Under the pieces are notes generated by a model. It did not search any database. It saw only the letters and a list, made by a program, of their open reading frames with translations, and was not told where the DNA came from. DNA of 64,000 bases, taken from Phycisphaerales bacterium. Its GTDB lineage: Bacteria > Planctomycetota > Phycisphaerae > Phycisphaerales > SM1A02. Position numbers and translations under genes: made by a program. This document shows, in pieces, positions 17,411 through 25,716 of the stretch. The DNA is taken from assembly GCA_022446905.1 (NCBI GenBank), contig JAKVBT010000005.1:304805-368804 (forward strand), read 5' to 3'. Each line of letters starts with the position of its first letter. Positions within the stretch are counted from its first letter, which is position 1.

Positions 17411-17697
17411 TTGAATGAGACCATTCCCATCCCGATAGGCCCCATGATTGAAGGATTCGATCAGGGCATGTCGGATTCTATCGGCGGCTTCCGACGGTTA
17501 CGGAAGCCGCCGTGCGTTTTGGGTTTCGATGGTAGGTTCGGCCTAGATCAAGTGCCGCTGTGTACCTGGCCAGTCAGTGAACGTGTCAATCGTGTGGGTC
17601 ATGATGGACCTGCGTGCCTAGAGCGTGCAGCGCCTGGCCTGTTTTGAGATTGTGCAGGCCGAACGTTTTCACTTTGAGGAATCGTAGTCTGCGCAGA
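17411..17697. other. Intergenic region with terminator
   Basis: This 287-base stretch lies between the convergent coiled-coil and zinc-ribbon genes. Apart from the terminator hairpin at 17483-17511 I see no feature. A 78-codon open frame crosses the hairpin and is not credible. Confidence 0.5.
17483..17511 (+). terminator. Intrinsic-type terminator hairpin
   Basis: GGCGGCTTCCG (17483-17493) pairs perfectly with CGGAAGCCGCC (17501-17511) around a 7-base loop, giving an 11-bp GC-rich stem. It is followed by GTGCGTTTTGGGTTT, a weak T-rich tail. It lies 73 bases after the stop of the coiled-coil gene. Confidence 0.75.
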
Positions 17698-17943
17698 TCA
17701 CAGCACGTACATAATGACAAATGCAATCAGAATGATGACGACGCCCAGCCACATGGCGCGTCGATGAAAGGCCTCCGCTTCAGGAGGACGGCTGCGGACA
17801 TCGCCTTCGATCCATGCGCCGCATGAAGGGCAGGATGGACTGGCATCCCAAATTTCTGTGCCACACTCAGGACAAAACCCCGTCTGTGAACCCTCATCTC
17901 CAAAGCGGGCAAGATCATCTGCAGAAGGGCCTTCGTCATGCAT
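17698..17943 (-). CDS. Zinc-ribbon single-pass membrane protein
   Basis: This 81-residue protein has an N-terminal zinc ribbon with two CxxC pairs (CPEC and CPSC, about 23-40) and one C-terminal membrane helix (WLGVVIILIAFVIMYVL). The start is ATG 17943, or GTG 17946. Either overlaps the stop of the upstream transglutaminase-like gene, so they are coupled. Such small proteins are common and their function is unknown. Confidence 0.75.
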   Translation of the reverse strand: MHDEGPSADDLARFGDEGSQTGFCPECGTEIWDASPSCPSCGAWIEGDVRSRPPEAEAFHRRAMWLGVVIILIAFVIMYVL

Positions 17944-19190
17944 CACGGCTGTTGTGGGGACACATTGATTGGTGGCTGACTCAGTCCGAGTGAACTGCGC
18001 TGCAGGTTGACCTGTGATGGCACCACATTGGCATCCTGCAGGGTCAATGGCCCATCATCCGTATTGATCATCCGATGATCCAATGTGAGTGGGAATTCAG
18101 CACCTGGTGCCAGTCGGGCCCATCCCCACAAGGCCCAGGCATCCCAAGCAGTCGCGCCATTGCCCGGTGCAAATGACCATGACAGCGGGATATGCCTATC
18201 CAGATCAGGAACATTGCCAAAGTATCGCCACGCTTGGCGCGCATCAAAGGTCTGGACTGATCTCTTCTTCAATTCGTATGGATCAAACGGAACCCACCCA
18301 CACTGGGGTAGGAACACCTCAGCCCATACAGAAAACTCACCTCGTTCTTTGCCTTGGTCAGGGGCGATTCCGATGACAGGACGTGCAGGGAGCCCCGCTG
18401 CACGCAGCATGGCAACACACAGGCAGACAAGGTCGGCGCGCGATCCAGTGCCGGATTCAGCCGCAGACTCAGCGCCAGCGACGGCGATGCCGCGAAGTTG
18501 TCGTTGCATTCCGCGGAGCATGCGTGGCCCGTTGGGTTGAAAGTTGTCACAGGTGAATTGCACCAGCAACTTGGCCGCTTGTAACGGAGGCACACTGCGA
18601 ACATCGCCTTGAGTGACTCTGGTAACGGTGGATGTGATGATGTCGCTATCGGACTCGATCAAGAGTGATGGTCTCAACTGCGACTGCACTGCTGCTGGCC
18701 ACTGGGCCGGCCAGTCCAGGCGAAGTCCTGCTGCGTCATCAAACACACTGGACCAGGTTGCCACAACGCCTTGGACTGCAAAAGTGACGGGGTACGCATT
18801 GATTTGGGGGACGTCGGCCTCGAGCATCGCATTGCCCAACGGAGTCGGGCTTGTCACCATGTCTGCAGCAGCACTTGAGATTCGGCCATTGGCAGTCGAG
18901 AGTGAAATCTCAAACTGACTAGGGTCAACTGTGCTCCATGGACCTTCTACAATCAGTGGCAATGTCCAAGGTCCGCTGGGTGTCTTGAGCGGAGGTTGGA
19001 AGATCGTCACCGACATGGTGAACCGATTGAGTCTGCCATTGGCTCGCTTGAGTGGTCCTTGTGGGTTGATGACCGATGCGTCTCTGTGATTTGGGGGAGC
19101 AGGCGTGAGCATTGCACTGCTCCCAGCGCCACCTGGCGCACCACCACTTTGCAGGCAAACTGAAAGCGCGAGTTGGGTCAGCAGGGTCAT
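17943..19190 (-). CDS. Secreted transglutaminase-fold protein lacking catalytic Cys and His
   Basis: This 415-residue protein has an N-terminal hydrophobic segment and a beta-rich first half. The second half aligns by eye with the transglutaminase-like core, for example RADLVCLCVAMLRAAGLPAR and FSVWAEVFLPQCGWVPFDP. In active members the core reads G-x-C-x-D before the helix and H-A-W-V-E before the strand. Here Arg251 sits at the Cys position and Ser287 at the His position, while D303 (FDP) is kept. The protein is therefore probably not an active protease or crosslinker and may bind a ligand. It is coupled to the downstream zinc-ribbon gene and follows the MlaE gene on the same strand. Confidence 0.75.
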   Translation of the reverse strand: MTLLTQLALSVCLQSGGAPGGAGSSAMLTPAPPNHRDASVINPQGPLKRANGRLNRFTMSVTIFQPPLKTPSGPWTLPLIVEGPWSTVDPSQFEISLSTANGRISSAAADMVTSPTPLGNAMLEADVPQINAYPVTFAVQGVVATWSSVFDDAAGLRLDWPAQWPAAVQSQLRPSLLIESDSDIITSTVTRVTQGDVRSVPPLQAAKLLVQFTCDNFQPNGPRMLRGMQRQLRGIAVAGAESAAESGTGSRADLVCLCVAMLRAAGLPARPVIGIAPDQGKERGEFSVWAEVFLPQCGWVPFDPYELKKRSVQTFDARQAWRYFGNVPDLDRHIPLSWSFAPGNGATAWDAWALWGWARLAPGAEFPLTLDHRMINTDDGPLTLQDANVVPSQVNLQRSSLGLSQPPINVSPQQP

Positions 19191-19317
19191 CAGATGTCAT
19201 ATCTCCTATGCGGAGGGTAGTGGAAGCGGCGCAAGGTTGTCATTGGTCGTCTTGGTGCAGCACAGGCAATGACTCGTTGATCATGCCGCTTGCAATGTGC
19301 TTGGTGGGATCTGGAAA

Positions 19318-19332
19318 TGGCCTCGAAGGCCA
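19318..19332 (-). terminator. Hairpin downstream of mlaE
   Basis: On the minus strand TGGCC-TTCGA-GGCCA forms a short stem with a TTCG-type loop, preceded by GAAAC and followed by TTTCC, just after the mlaE stop. Its size is modest, so termination is plausible but unproven. Confidence 0.45.
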
Positions 19333-19340
19333 GTTTCAAC

Positions 19341-20177
19341 TCATCCCAATGGGCTTTTGAATCCGATGCCGAGCATCACGCGTCCAACCTCACGGAGGAA
19401 GTCTGCCAGGACCAAATTGATCGCAATGATGGCCAGAAACGAGGCCACAAATGACTCGGTAGTTGCTCTGCCAACGCCAGCTGCGCCAGCGCGGCATCCA
19501 AAGCCTTTGTAGCACGAGATGAGTCCAATACTCAGACCAAAGAAGGTCGCTTTGATTAGGCCGGTAGCTGGTTCCCACCAAGTCAGAAACCAACCTGTGT
19601 AATTCCAGTAGGCCTCGTGGTCGGCACCGTTAATCACAACTGTGAACAGCCATCCACCTGTCACACCAAGTACATCGGAGAATACCGTCAGGATCGGTGT
19701 CATCACGACACATGCAATGATTCGTGGAACGACCAGTACATGCACTGGGTCCGCCCCCATCGCCCGAACAGCATCGAGTTGTTCGGTGACCCGCATTGTG
19801 CCAAGCTCGGCGGTCAAGGCACCACCGACACGGCCAGCAACCATGACTGCCGCAAGTACTGGGCCAATCTGTTTGACCACAGACACATTGATGATCATGC
19901 CAAGGCGGTCTTCAAGCCCGATGGCAGCAAATTGAGCAAAACTCTCAACTGCTAGAATCATGCCAATGAAGACACCGGTGATTCCGACCACCGGAACACT
20001 GAGGACACCGATCTGCATCAGCAGCGGCGCCATGACCCGCCAATTCATCCACCGCTGAGGATGTCGAACAACACCATCAAGCGCATGGAGCGAGAAACGG
20101 GCAAAGCGGCCGGTTGATTCCGCCAGCAGCCGACTGGAGCGGCCCAGTCGGGAAGCCAGATCGATCGCGATAGACAC
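19341..20177 (-). CDS. mlaE: MlaE-type ABC transporter permease (orphan)
   Basis: This 278-residue integral membrane protein is the permease of a Mla lipid transporter. It contains the highly conserved MlaE blocks MILAVESFAQFAAIGLED, GPVLAAVMVAGRVGGALTAELGTM, RVTEQLDAVRAMGADPVHVLVVPR, and the C-terminal GFGCRAGAAGVGRATTESFV. MlaE works with an ATPase (MlaF) and an MCE protein (MlaD) to move phospholipids between membranes. Those partners are not adjacent here; MlaD and MlaF homologues lie at 35333-37122. The downstream neighbour is the transglutaminase-fold gene, about 150 bases away. Confidence 0.9.
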   Translation of the reverse strand: MSIAIDLASRLGRSSRLLAESTGRFARFSLHALDGVVRHPQRWMNWRVMAPLLMQIGVLSVPVVGITGVFIGMILAVESFAQFAAIGLEDRLGMIINVSVVKQIGPVLAAVMVAGRVGGALTAELGTMRVTEQLDAVRAMGADPVHVLVVPRIIACVVMTPILTVFSDVLGVTGGWLFTVVINGADHEAYWNYTGWFLTWWEPATGLIKATFFGLSIGLISCYKGFGCRAGAAGVGRATTESFVASFLAIIAINLVLADFLREVGRVMLGIGFKSPLG

Positions 20178-20196
20178 GGCGTGGGGTTCGCTCGTG

Positions 20197-21018
20197 CTAT
20201 TTCATCGGGGCGTCGAAGGCGTTCTCGGTCTCAGTGCCAACTTCGACCACTGCATCAGTGCGTGGAGCTGGAACCAAGAAGATCTCGACGCGTCGATTGG
20301 CTGCTGTGCCTCCAGCCTCATTAGGTGTGATTGGGTGGTACTCGCCATCGCCAGCAATGCGCACCTGATCTGCATCGACACCGGCATTGACCATGGCATT
20401 GCGTACAGCAATGGCTCGGTGAGCCGAGAGATGCAGGTTGGTCGGATGCTGATTGCGTGAGTGGGTGACAGGCACATCATCGGTGTGTCCTACGACCAGA
20501 ATGTCCAGAGGAACCGCAGTCGGCGAAGAAATGATGTTGGCGATCACGGTCAGTGGTTCATCGCTGCCAGGCTTGAGTTGATCACTCCCAGATGCAAAGG
20601 TCAAATCGCTTGAGAACCGAAGCATGCCATGCTCAGCATCGAAGGTAATCAGGTCCGGATGAGCGGCGGCAACCTCGGCGAGGGCTGATTCCATGTCCTC
20701 GGGGAGTTGTCCGATTTCCAGCGCGGTCAGATGTCGTGCCAGTGTGTCATTGCGAGAGGCCAAGGTGTCCCACTCACCACTGAGGGTGTCAAAGTCACCC
20801 TGCAGTCGTGTGATTTCAGTGCGGGCCTGCTCAAGTTCCTGATTGCGACGGACCAGTGTCTGCTCGATCTCAGCACGGCTGCGTTCGGCATCACTCAACT
20901 GTTGCACGAGTGAACGATTGACGTTCTGCAACGCCTCGTACTTCCGGTTGGAGCCGTTGCAACCGACGGTTCCAACAAGGGTGAGGCCAAGCAGGGCGAG
21001 CATCAGGTGACGTGTCAT
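20197..21018 (-). CDS. OmpA-family peptidoglycan-binding lipoprotein with coiled coil
   Basis: This 273-residue protein has a signal peptide ending near GTVGC (Cys20), then a coiled coil (about residues 25-100, heptad-like QQLSDAERSRAEIEQTL). The C-terminal OmpA/MotB domain carries ILVVGHTDDVPV and GDGEYHPI...NRRVEIFL. The domain binds peptidoglycan non-covalently. A GGAGG at 21025-21029 fixes the start at ATG 21018; the same frame runs open up to 21780, but that part has no homology. It lies 19 bases upstream of mlaE on the same strand, suggesting envelope genes in one transcript. Confidence 0.87.
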   Translation of the reverse strand: MTRHLMLALLGLTLVGTVGCNGSNRKYEALQNVNRSLVQQLSDAERSRAEIEQTLVRRNQELEQARTEITRLQGDFDTLSGEWDTLASRNDTLARHLTALEIGQLPEDMESALAEVAAAHPDLITFDAEHGMLRFSSDLTFASGSDQLKPGSDEPLTVIANIISSPTAVPLDILVVGHTDDVPVTHSRNQHPTNLHLSAHRAIAVRNAMVNAGVDADQVRIAGDGEYHPITPNEAGGTAANRRVEIFLVPAPRTDAVVEVGTETENAFDAPMK

Positions 21019-21141
21019 GGGGGTCCCTCCAAATCCAAACTGACTGAGTCGTGCTAGGCTTGGATCTCGGCGAGTTGCCGGGATCTGCCGTGTGGCAGTG
21101 TATCGATCGTTGCTACAGGAGGTTGGAAACAATCCACCGTC

Positions 21142-22413
21142 ATGGGATCCAGTGGTGGACAACCTGTCGATAGCCCTCGTTTGATTCGCGCAGATGGTGC
21201 CATCGACGCGGCAGGATGTGCCGTGTCGCCCGCGGCGATGCTGGTTCGCCAAGGCCGTGTGGAGGTTGTGGACCGGCCACAGGCCATTGGCCAGGTGGAT
21301 GCTGTGATTGAACAGGTCCGGGGACTCCTGCTCCCTGGGCTGGTCAATGCCCATGCTCATCTGGATCTGAGTGGTCAAGGGATCTGGCCACCCGCTGGGA
21401 ACGATTTTCGAGGCTGGGTGGGACAGGTGCGTGCCTTGCGTGCGCGAAGAACGGCCAAAGAGGTGGCAGCAGCGGTGGAGCAGGGCATTGGCCTGGCATT
21501 GGCCGGCGGCACGTGTCTGATTGGAGACATTGCCGGAGATCCTGCAGCCGCCTCGATCAATGCATTGGCGGCGAGCCCCCTGCAAGGGGTGGCGTGGGTA
21601 GAGGTCTTTGGATTGGGGTCGGGTGCAGCAGCTGGCATTCAACGCGTTGAAGATATTTGTGGAGATTGGCCCGAGCAATTTGATGGCATCCGAGTGGGGA
21701 TCTCTCCACATGCGCCCTACTCCTGTGATCGGTCGATCTACATGGCTGCAGCAGATACAGGGCGACCCGTTTCGACGCATCTCGCCGAGTTAAAACCCGA
21801 ACTTGAGTTCTTGCAATCTGGCAGCGGCCCCTTGCGCGACATGCTTGAGCATGACATCGGCGTGTGGTCAGCTCAGGTGGAGATCCCAGGCTGCCATCCA
21901 GTCGATCACCTCGCTGAACCGCTTGGGCAGTGTGCAGCGTTGTGCGCTCACTGCAATTGGATTGAACCGGAACATGCTCAACGGTTGGCTCAGTTGGGGG
22001 TCTGTGTGGTCTATTGCCCACGCGCCTCTCGAGCGTTCGGCCATTCGCCCCCGACGCTTCCATCGCACCCGTGGCAAATGCTCTCCGCCGCTGGGGTGAA
22101 GGTCTGCCTTGGAACAGATTCATTGTTGTGTTTGGATACGCCGGACCGCCTCAGTGTGTTGGATGAGATGCGTCTGCTGATGGTCCGCGATGGGGTCGAC
22201 CCCTTGACGCTGTTGGAAATGGCGACGGTTCACGGTGCCGAGGCACTTGGTTGGTCACGTGCTTCTGTATGCCTGGGACCGGAATGTCGAGGGGTGTTGT
22301 TGCTCCCTGCGGCTGGGGCGACACCCCGGGAGATGCTGGAATCGGCTATTCGCGGTGATCAGTTGCCCCAATGGATCCTGCCACCGAGCCGCTCAATTTC
22401 GAAGTTGTCATGA
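21142..22413 (+). CDS. Amidohydrolase family protein (aminodeoxyfutalosine deaminase-like)
   Basis: This 423-residue protein is a metal-dependent deaminase of the amidohydrolase superfamily. The metal ligands are visible: H71 and H73 in NAHAHLDL, a His in ISPHAPYS, a His in STHLAE, and the Asp in LGTDSLLC. The E-x-E-F-L segment after STHLAE resembles aminodeoxyfutalosine deaminase of the futalosine menaquinone route and chlorohydrolase relatives. The exact substrate is inferred, since no other menaquinone gene is in the window. It diverges from the OmpA-like gene and is followed by the Minf_1886 gene after 70 bases. Confidence 0.78.
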   Translation: MGSSGGQPVDSPRLIRADGAIDAAGCAVSPAAMLVRQGRVEVVDRPQAIGQVDAVIEQVRGLLLPGLVNAHAHLDLSGQGIWPPAGNDFRGWVGQVRALRARRTAKEVAAAVEQGIGLALAGGTCLIGDIAGDPAAASINALAASPLQGVAWVEVFGLGSGAAAGIQRVEDICGDWPEQFDGIRVGISPHAPYSCDRSIYMAAADTGRPVSTHLAELKPELEFLQSGSGPLRDMLEHDIGVWSAQVEIPGCHPVDHLAEPLGQCAALCAHCNWIEPEHAQRLAQLGVCVVYCPRASRAFGHSPPTLPSHPWQMLSAAGVKVCLGTDSLLCLDTPDRLSVLDEMRLLMVRDGVDPLTLLEMATVHGAEALGWSRASVCLGPECRGVLLLPAAGATPREMLESAIRGDQLPQWILPPSRSISKLS

Positions 22414-22483
22414 GAATCGCTGGCAAGGCCCGATATCATGCGGGCCGGGGCGGCCCTGATTTGGGCTGCTGAAAGAGGTTCCG

Positions 22484-22909
22484 ATGAGCGTTTTGACTAC
22501 CAAGACCAACCTGCATGAGACCTTGCGGGCTGCCGGTCCATATCCGCTGGAGGCCTATCTCTTTGTAGAGGCTGGCTTGAGTTGGACCGTGGACCGTATG
22601 CAGCAACCCGATTCATTGGATGGGCTTGGCGGGTTTGATCGACACCTTACAGGCCAAGAATTGTGCATGGGTCTGCGTGATATGGCGATCAGCAGATTTG
22701 GCTTGCTGGCTCCCACCGTCTTGAAGGTTTGGAACATTCATCGCACCGAAGATTTTGGAACCATCGTCTTCAACCTTGTCGATGTCGGCATACTGCGACG
22801 CGAAGCTGATGATCATGTCGAAGACTTCCATGGTGTGTACGACTTTCGAGAGGCTTTTGACCCGCGTGATCTAGCGACGCATATCGGGAGTGCGCAGCAG
22901 GGCAACTGA
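22484..22909 (+). CDS. Minf_1886 family protein
   Basis: This 141-residue soluble protein matches the widespread Minf_1886 family of unknown function. The pattern AYLFVEAGLSWTVDRM, LTGQELCMGLRDMAISRFGLLAPTVLKVWNIHRTEDFGTIVFNLV and YDFREAFD is characteristic in order and spacing. The family occurs in Planctomycetes and Verrucomicrobia and its biochemistry is unknown. The start follows an AGAGG site. The next gene begins 14 bases after its stop. Confidence 0.85.
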   Translation: MSVLTTKTNLHETLRAAGPYPLEAYLFVEAGLSWTVDRMQQPDSLDGLGGFDRHLTGQELCMGLRDMAISRFGLLAPTVLKVWNIHRTEDFGTIVFNLVDVGILRREADDHVEDFHGVYDFREAFDPRDLATHIGSAQQGN

Positions 22910-22923
22910 GTTCCTGCTGTGGC

Positions 22924-24216
22924 ATGGAGCGCCGCATGGATCAGACCGCACCTGAACGACCATCTAGCGACCGTCACTTGTGGCAGATTCGACCTATTAG
23001 GGACATTCTGACGCTCTTGATTGTGGCAGCCCTGTTGTGGCTTGGATACGCGATGCGCGAAGTGACCGTGCCGCTGCTGGTCGCATTGCTGCTGGCCTAC
23101 TTGTTTGAACCAGCCGTCGCGTGGATGACGCGGACGAAGTGGATTCCCTGTGGGCGTATTGGGGCTGTGTCGACACTGTTGATCGGTGGAAGTGCTGTGG
23201 TGCTCGTTGCCTTGGTGCTCCTTGTGCCACGGGTCGTGACGCAGGCTGAACAACTGGTCGATGAAGTGCGTAGTGGAGATCTTCGAAATCGCTTGACTAA
23301 GTTGGTGCTTGAGTATGTGCCTGGGGATTATCAATCGCCGGTGATGCGCGTCGTCTCTGAACTTCCAGCTGCCGCAGGATCAAGCGATGCCGCAGATGGC
23401 GTGCAGCCAGCTCCAGAGGTGTCCGTTAGAGGCGAAACGAATACCGAAACCTCAGTAAGGCATGACCTGTCGACTATGTCGCGTGCCGCGCACGCTATTG
23501 ATACATCGTCCGCTTCGGTCGATGTTTGGGGTTTGGTTTCACGGACTGGGCGCATCGCCTGGGCGGTCGTTCTGCAATTGATTGCGGTGGGTATGTTGCT
23601 CTTCCTCATCCCGTTTTACTTCTTCTACTTCAGTCTTTGGTTCCCGCATGTAGTTTCTTTCTGCGATGACCTGCTTCCAGTTGACAGTAAGCCAACGGTG
23701 GTGCCACTGCTGAAACGAATGGATGCAGCCGTTGCTGGATTTGTACGTGGCCGTATTGTCATCAGCCTGATCATGATGGTCCTCCTAGCCATTGGTTGGA
23801 TGCTCTGCGGTGTGCCGTATGCGATTCTCTTAGGCGTGCTCATAGGGGGATTTTCGATCGTTCCATTCCTTGGACTGATCGGTGTGCCGCTTTCGATTGG
23901 CATTTTGGCGATGGCCCAACTCGATCTGGACGCCGCGGTCCGCATGAGTTGGTGGGGGATTGTCCTCTGGCCAACACTGGTCTTCTCCATCGTGCAGGGT
24001 CTCGATGGTTGGGTATTGACCCCGCTGATTGCCGGTCGCGCGACCAATCTTGATCCAGTCACGATCTTCGTGGCAGTCCTCGCTGGAGGCGCGGTCCTTG
24101 GAGCCTATGGCATGTTGATCGCAATCCCGATTGCAGCTTGCATCAAGATTCTGCTTTCGGATCTAGTCATCCCAAAACTACGGATGCTTGCATCTACCCC
24201 GTCCGGGGCGTCCTGA
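22924..24216 (+). CDS. AI-2E family (PerM/TqsA-like) permease
   Basis: This 430-residue integral membrane protein has the family layout. It starts with two to three N-terminal helices (ILTLLIVAALLWLGYAM, VTVPLLVALLLAYLFEP), then has a long soluble middle (about 120-205). The C-terminal helices carry the signature KRMDAAVAGFVRGRIVISLIM, PFLGLIGVPLSIGI and GWVLTPLIAGRATNLDPVTIFVAVLAGG. Members export or import diverse small solutes; autoinducer-2 transport is only one case. The frame ends one base before the convergent ffh stop. ATG 22936 is an alternative start. Confidence 0.88.
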   Translation: MERRMDQTAPERPSSDRHLWQIRPIRDILTLLIVAALLWLGYAMREVTVPLLVALLLAYLFEPAVAWMTRTKWIPCGRIGAVSTLLIGGSAVVLVALVLLVPRVVTQAEQLVDEVRSGDLRNRLTKLVLEYVPGDYQSPVMRVVSELPAAAGSSDAADGVQPAPEVSVRGETNTETSVRHDLSTMSRAAHAIDTSSASVDVWGLVSRTGRIAWAVVLQLIAVGMLLFLIPFYFFYFSLWFPHVVSFCDDLLPVDSKPTVVPLLKRMDAAVAGFVRGRIVISLIMMVLLAIGWMLCGVPYAILLGVLIGGFSIVPFLGLIGVPLSIGILAMAQLDLDAAVRMSWWGIVLWPTLVFSIVQGLDGWVLTPLIAGRATNLDPVTIFVAVLAGGAVLGAYGMLIAIPIAACIKILLSDLVIPKLRMLASTPSGAS

Positions 24217-24217
24217 G

Positions 24218-25699
24218 TTACTTGCGCTTCTTGCGCCGCTTAAAGCCAGACTTAGAAGACTGTGTTCTAGTCGATCCGCGGCCGCCAAGCCCCATGGCTG
24301 CAAGATCCTGCATGTCACCGCCTGATGTGAGGTTTCGAGCTGCCTTCATCCGACCACCGACGCCACCGCCTGTCATCTGCTTAGACATCTTCTTGACCAT
24401 GTCGAACTGCTTCAGCAGTTTGTTGACTTCGGACCCGTTCGTGCCTGCGCCACGCGCGACGCGTCTGGCTCGAGACTTGTTCATGAGGCTGACATCGTCC
24501 CGTTCCGCGTCAGTCATAGACCCTGCAATTGCCTCGATGCGGTCAAACTGTTTTTCGTCGACATCAATATCTTTGAGCATCTTTCCAACTCCTGGGAGCA
24601 TTCCCAGGAGTTGTTTCATGTTGCCCATACGGCGCACCGACTTGAGTTGCTTGAGGAAGTCGTGCATGGTGAACTGACCTTTGGCCATGCGTTCTGCTAG
24701 TGCTTCTGCCTCCTGCTCATCTACTTCTTCTCGGGCCTTCTCGACCAGTGACACTACATCGCCCATGCCCAGAATGCGTCCAGCCATGCGATCGGGGTGG
24801 AAGGCCTCAAAGTCCTCCATCTTCTCGCCCGTGCCAATGAACTTGATTGGTGTACCAGTGACGTGCTTGACAGAAAGTGCAGCGCCGCCACGGGTATCGC
24901 TGTCCAGTTTTGTGAGAATGACTCCATCAACGGGTAATTGGTCGTGGAAGGCCGCAGCGGAAGTCACGGCATCTTGACCTGCCATGGAATCGACAACCAA
25001 AAGGATGTGATGTGGCTGCACTGCAAACTGGATCGAAGCCAGTTCCTTCATCAGCGTGTCGTCAATATGCAAGCGTCCAGCGGTGTCCACCAAGAGCACG
25101 TCGTAGCGCTCACTGCGGGCAGTTCGAACGGCGCGCTGGCAGACTTCTACCGCTGCGCCAACAGCTTCGCCCCATGGCGCACATTTGTCGGCCTCTCCAT
25201 AGAAACCAATCTTGGCATGGCCACGGGCAGCGGACTCGACCTGCTCGACGCCGACCCGCAATTGTTCTACTGCTGCAGGCCGCTGAAGATCGGCAGCGCA
25301 CACCAGCACACTGCGGCCGTTGCGGCGCAGCCAGGCGGCGAGTTTGCCACATGTAGTAGTTTTGCCAGTGCCCTGCAAACCGCACATCATGATGACGGTT
25401 GGTCCCGGATCGGCAGCGACGATGTGCTCGTCGACAGGCCCCATCAAGTCGACGAGGCGTCGATGGACGATTTCGACCATCTGCTGCCCCGGCTTGACAC
25501 TCTTGAGAACCTGCTCTCCAGTTGCCTCCCGCATGACTTCGTCGCAAAAGGCATTGACCACCTCAAGATTGACGTCGGCCTCGAGCAGGCCGTCACGAAT
25601 CTCGTCCATCGTTTCGCGGACGTTGGACTCGGTGATGCGGCCCTGGCCCGAGAGACGGCTGATGGCACCACTCAGTCGATCGGAGAGAGATTGCAGCAT
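24218..25699 (-). CDS. ffh: Signal recognition particle protein Ffh (SRP54)
   Basis: This 493-residue GTPase binds signal sequences of nascent proteins and delivers them to FtsY. The N-domain is followed by the G-domain with the P-loop GLQGTGKTTTCG, the DTAGRLHIDD switch, the TKLDSDTRGG specificity motif, and a C-terminal methionine-rich M-domain (MKQLLGMLPGVGKMLKDI, MVKKMSKQMTGGGVGG). The tail is basic (GFKRRKKRK). It is the downstream gene of the recG-polX-ffh group, with 17 bases to polX. Confidence in identity is high. Confidence 0.97.
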   Translation of the reverse strand: MLQSLSDRLSGAISRLSGQGRITESNVRETMDEIRDGLLEADVNLEVVNAFCDEVMREATGEQVLKSVKPGQQMVEIVHRRLVDLMGPVDEHIVAADPGPTVIMMCGLQGTGKTTTCGKLAAWLRRNGRSVLVCAADLQRPAAVEQLRVGVEQVESAARGHAKIGFYGEADKCAPWGEAVGAAVEVCQRAVRTARSERYDVLLVDTAGRLHIDDTLMKELASIQFAVQPHHILLVVDSMAGQDAVTSAAAFHDQLPVDGVILTKLDSDTRGGAALSVKHVTGTPIKFIGTGEKMEDFEAFHPDRMAGRILGMGDVVSLVEKAREEVDEQEAEALAERMAKGQFTMHDFLKQLKSVRRMGNMKQLLGMLPGVGKMLKDIDVDEKQFDRIEAIAGSMTDAERDDVSLMNKSRARRVARGAGTNGSEVNKLLKQFDMVKKMSKQMTGGGVGGRMKAARNLTSGGDMQDLAAMGLGGRGSTRTQSSKSGFKRRKKRK

Positions 25700-25716
25700 G
25701 GCAGATAGGCAGCCTA

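Noticed and set aside
17411..17647. 78-residue frame after the coiled-coil gene
   Set aside because: It runs through a clear terminator hairpin and lacks a protein-like pattern.
18085..18540. 151-residue plus-strand frame
   Set aside because: It is antisense to the transglutaminase-fold gene and appears to be a shadow.
21019..21780. Upstream extension of the OmpA-like frame to 21780
   Set aside because: The added 254 residues have no homology and overlap the divergent amidohydrolase; the GGAGG site supports ATG 21018.
24938..25708. 256-residue plus-strand frame
   Set aside because: It is antisense to the ffh G-domain, which is certain.
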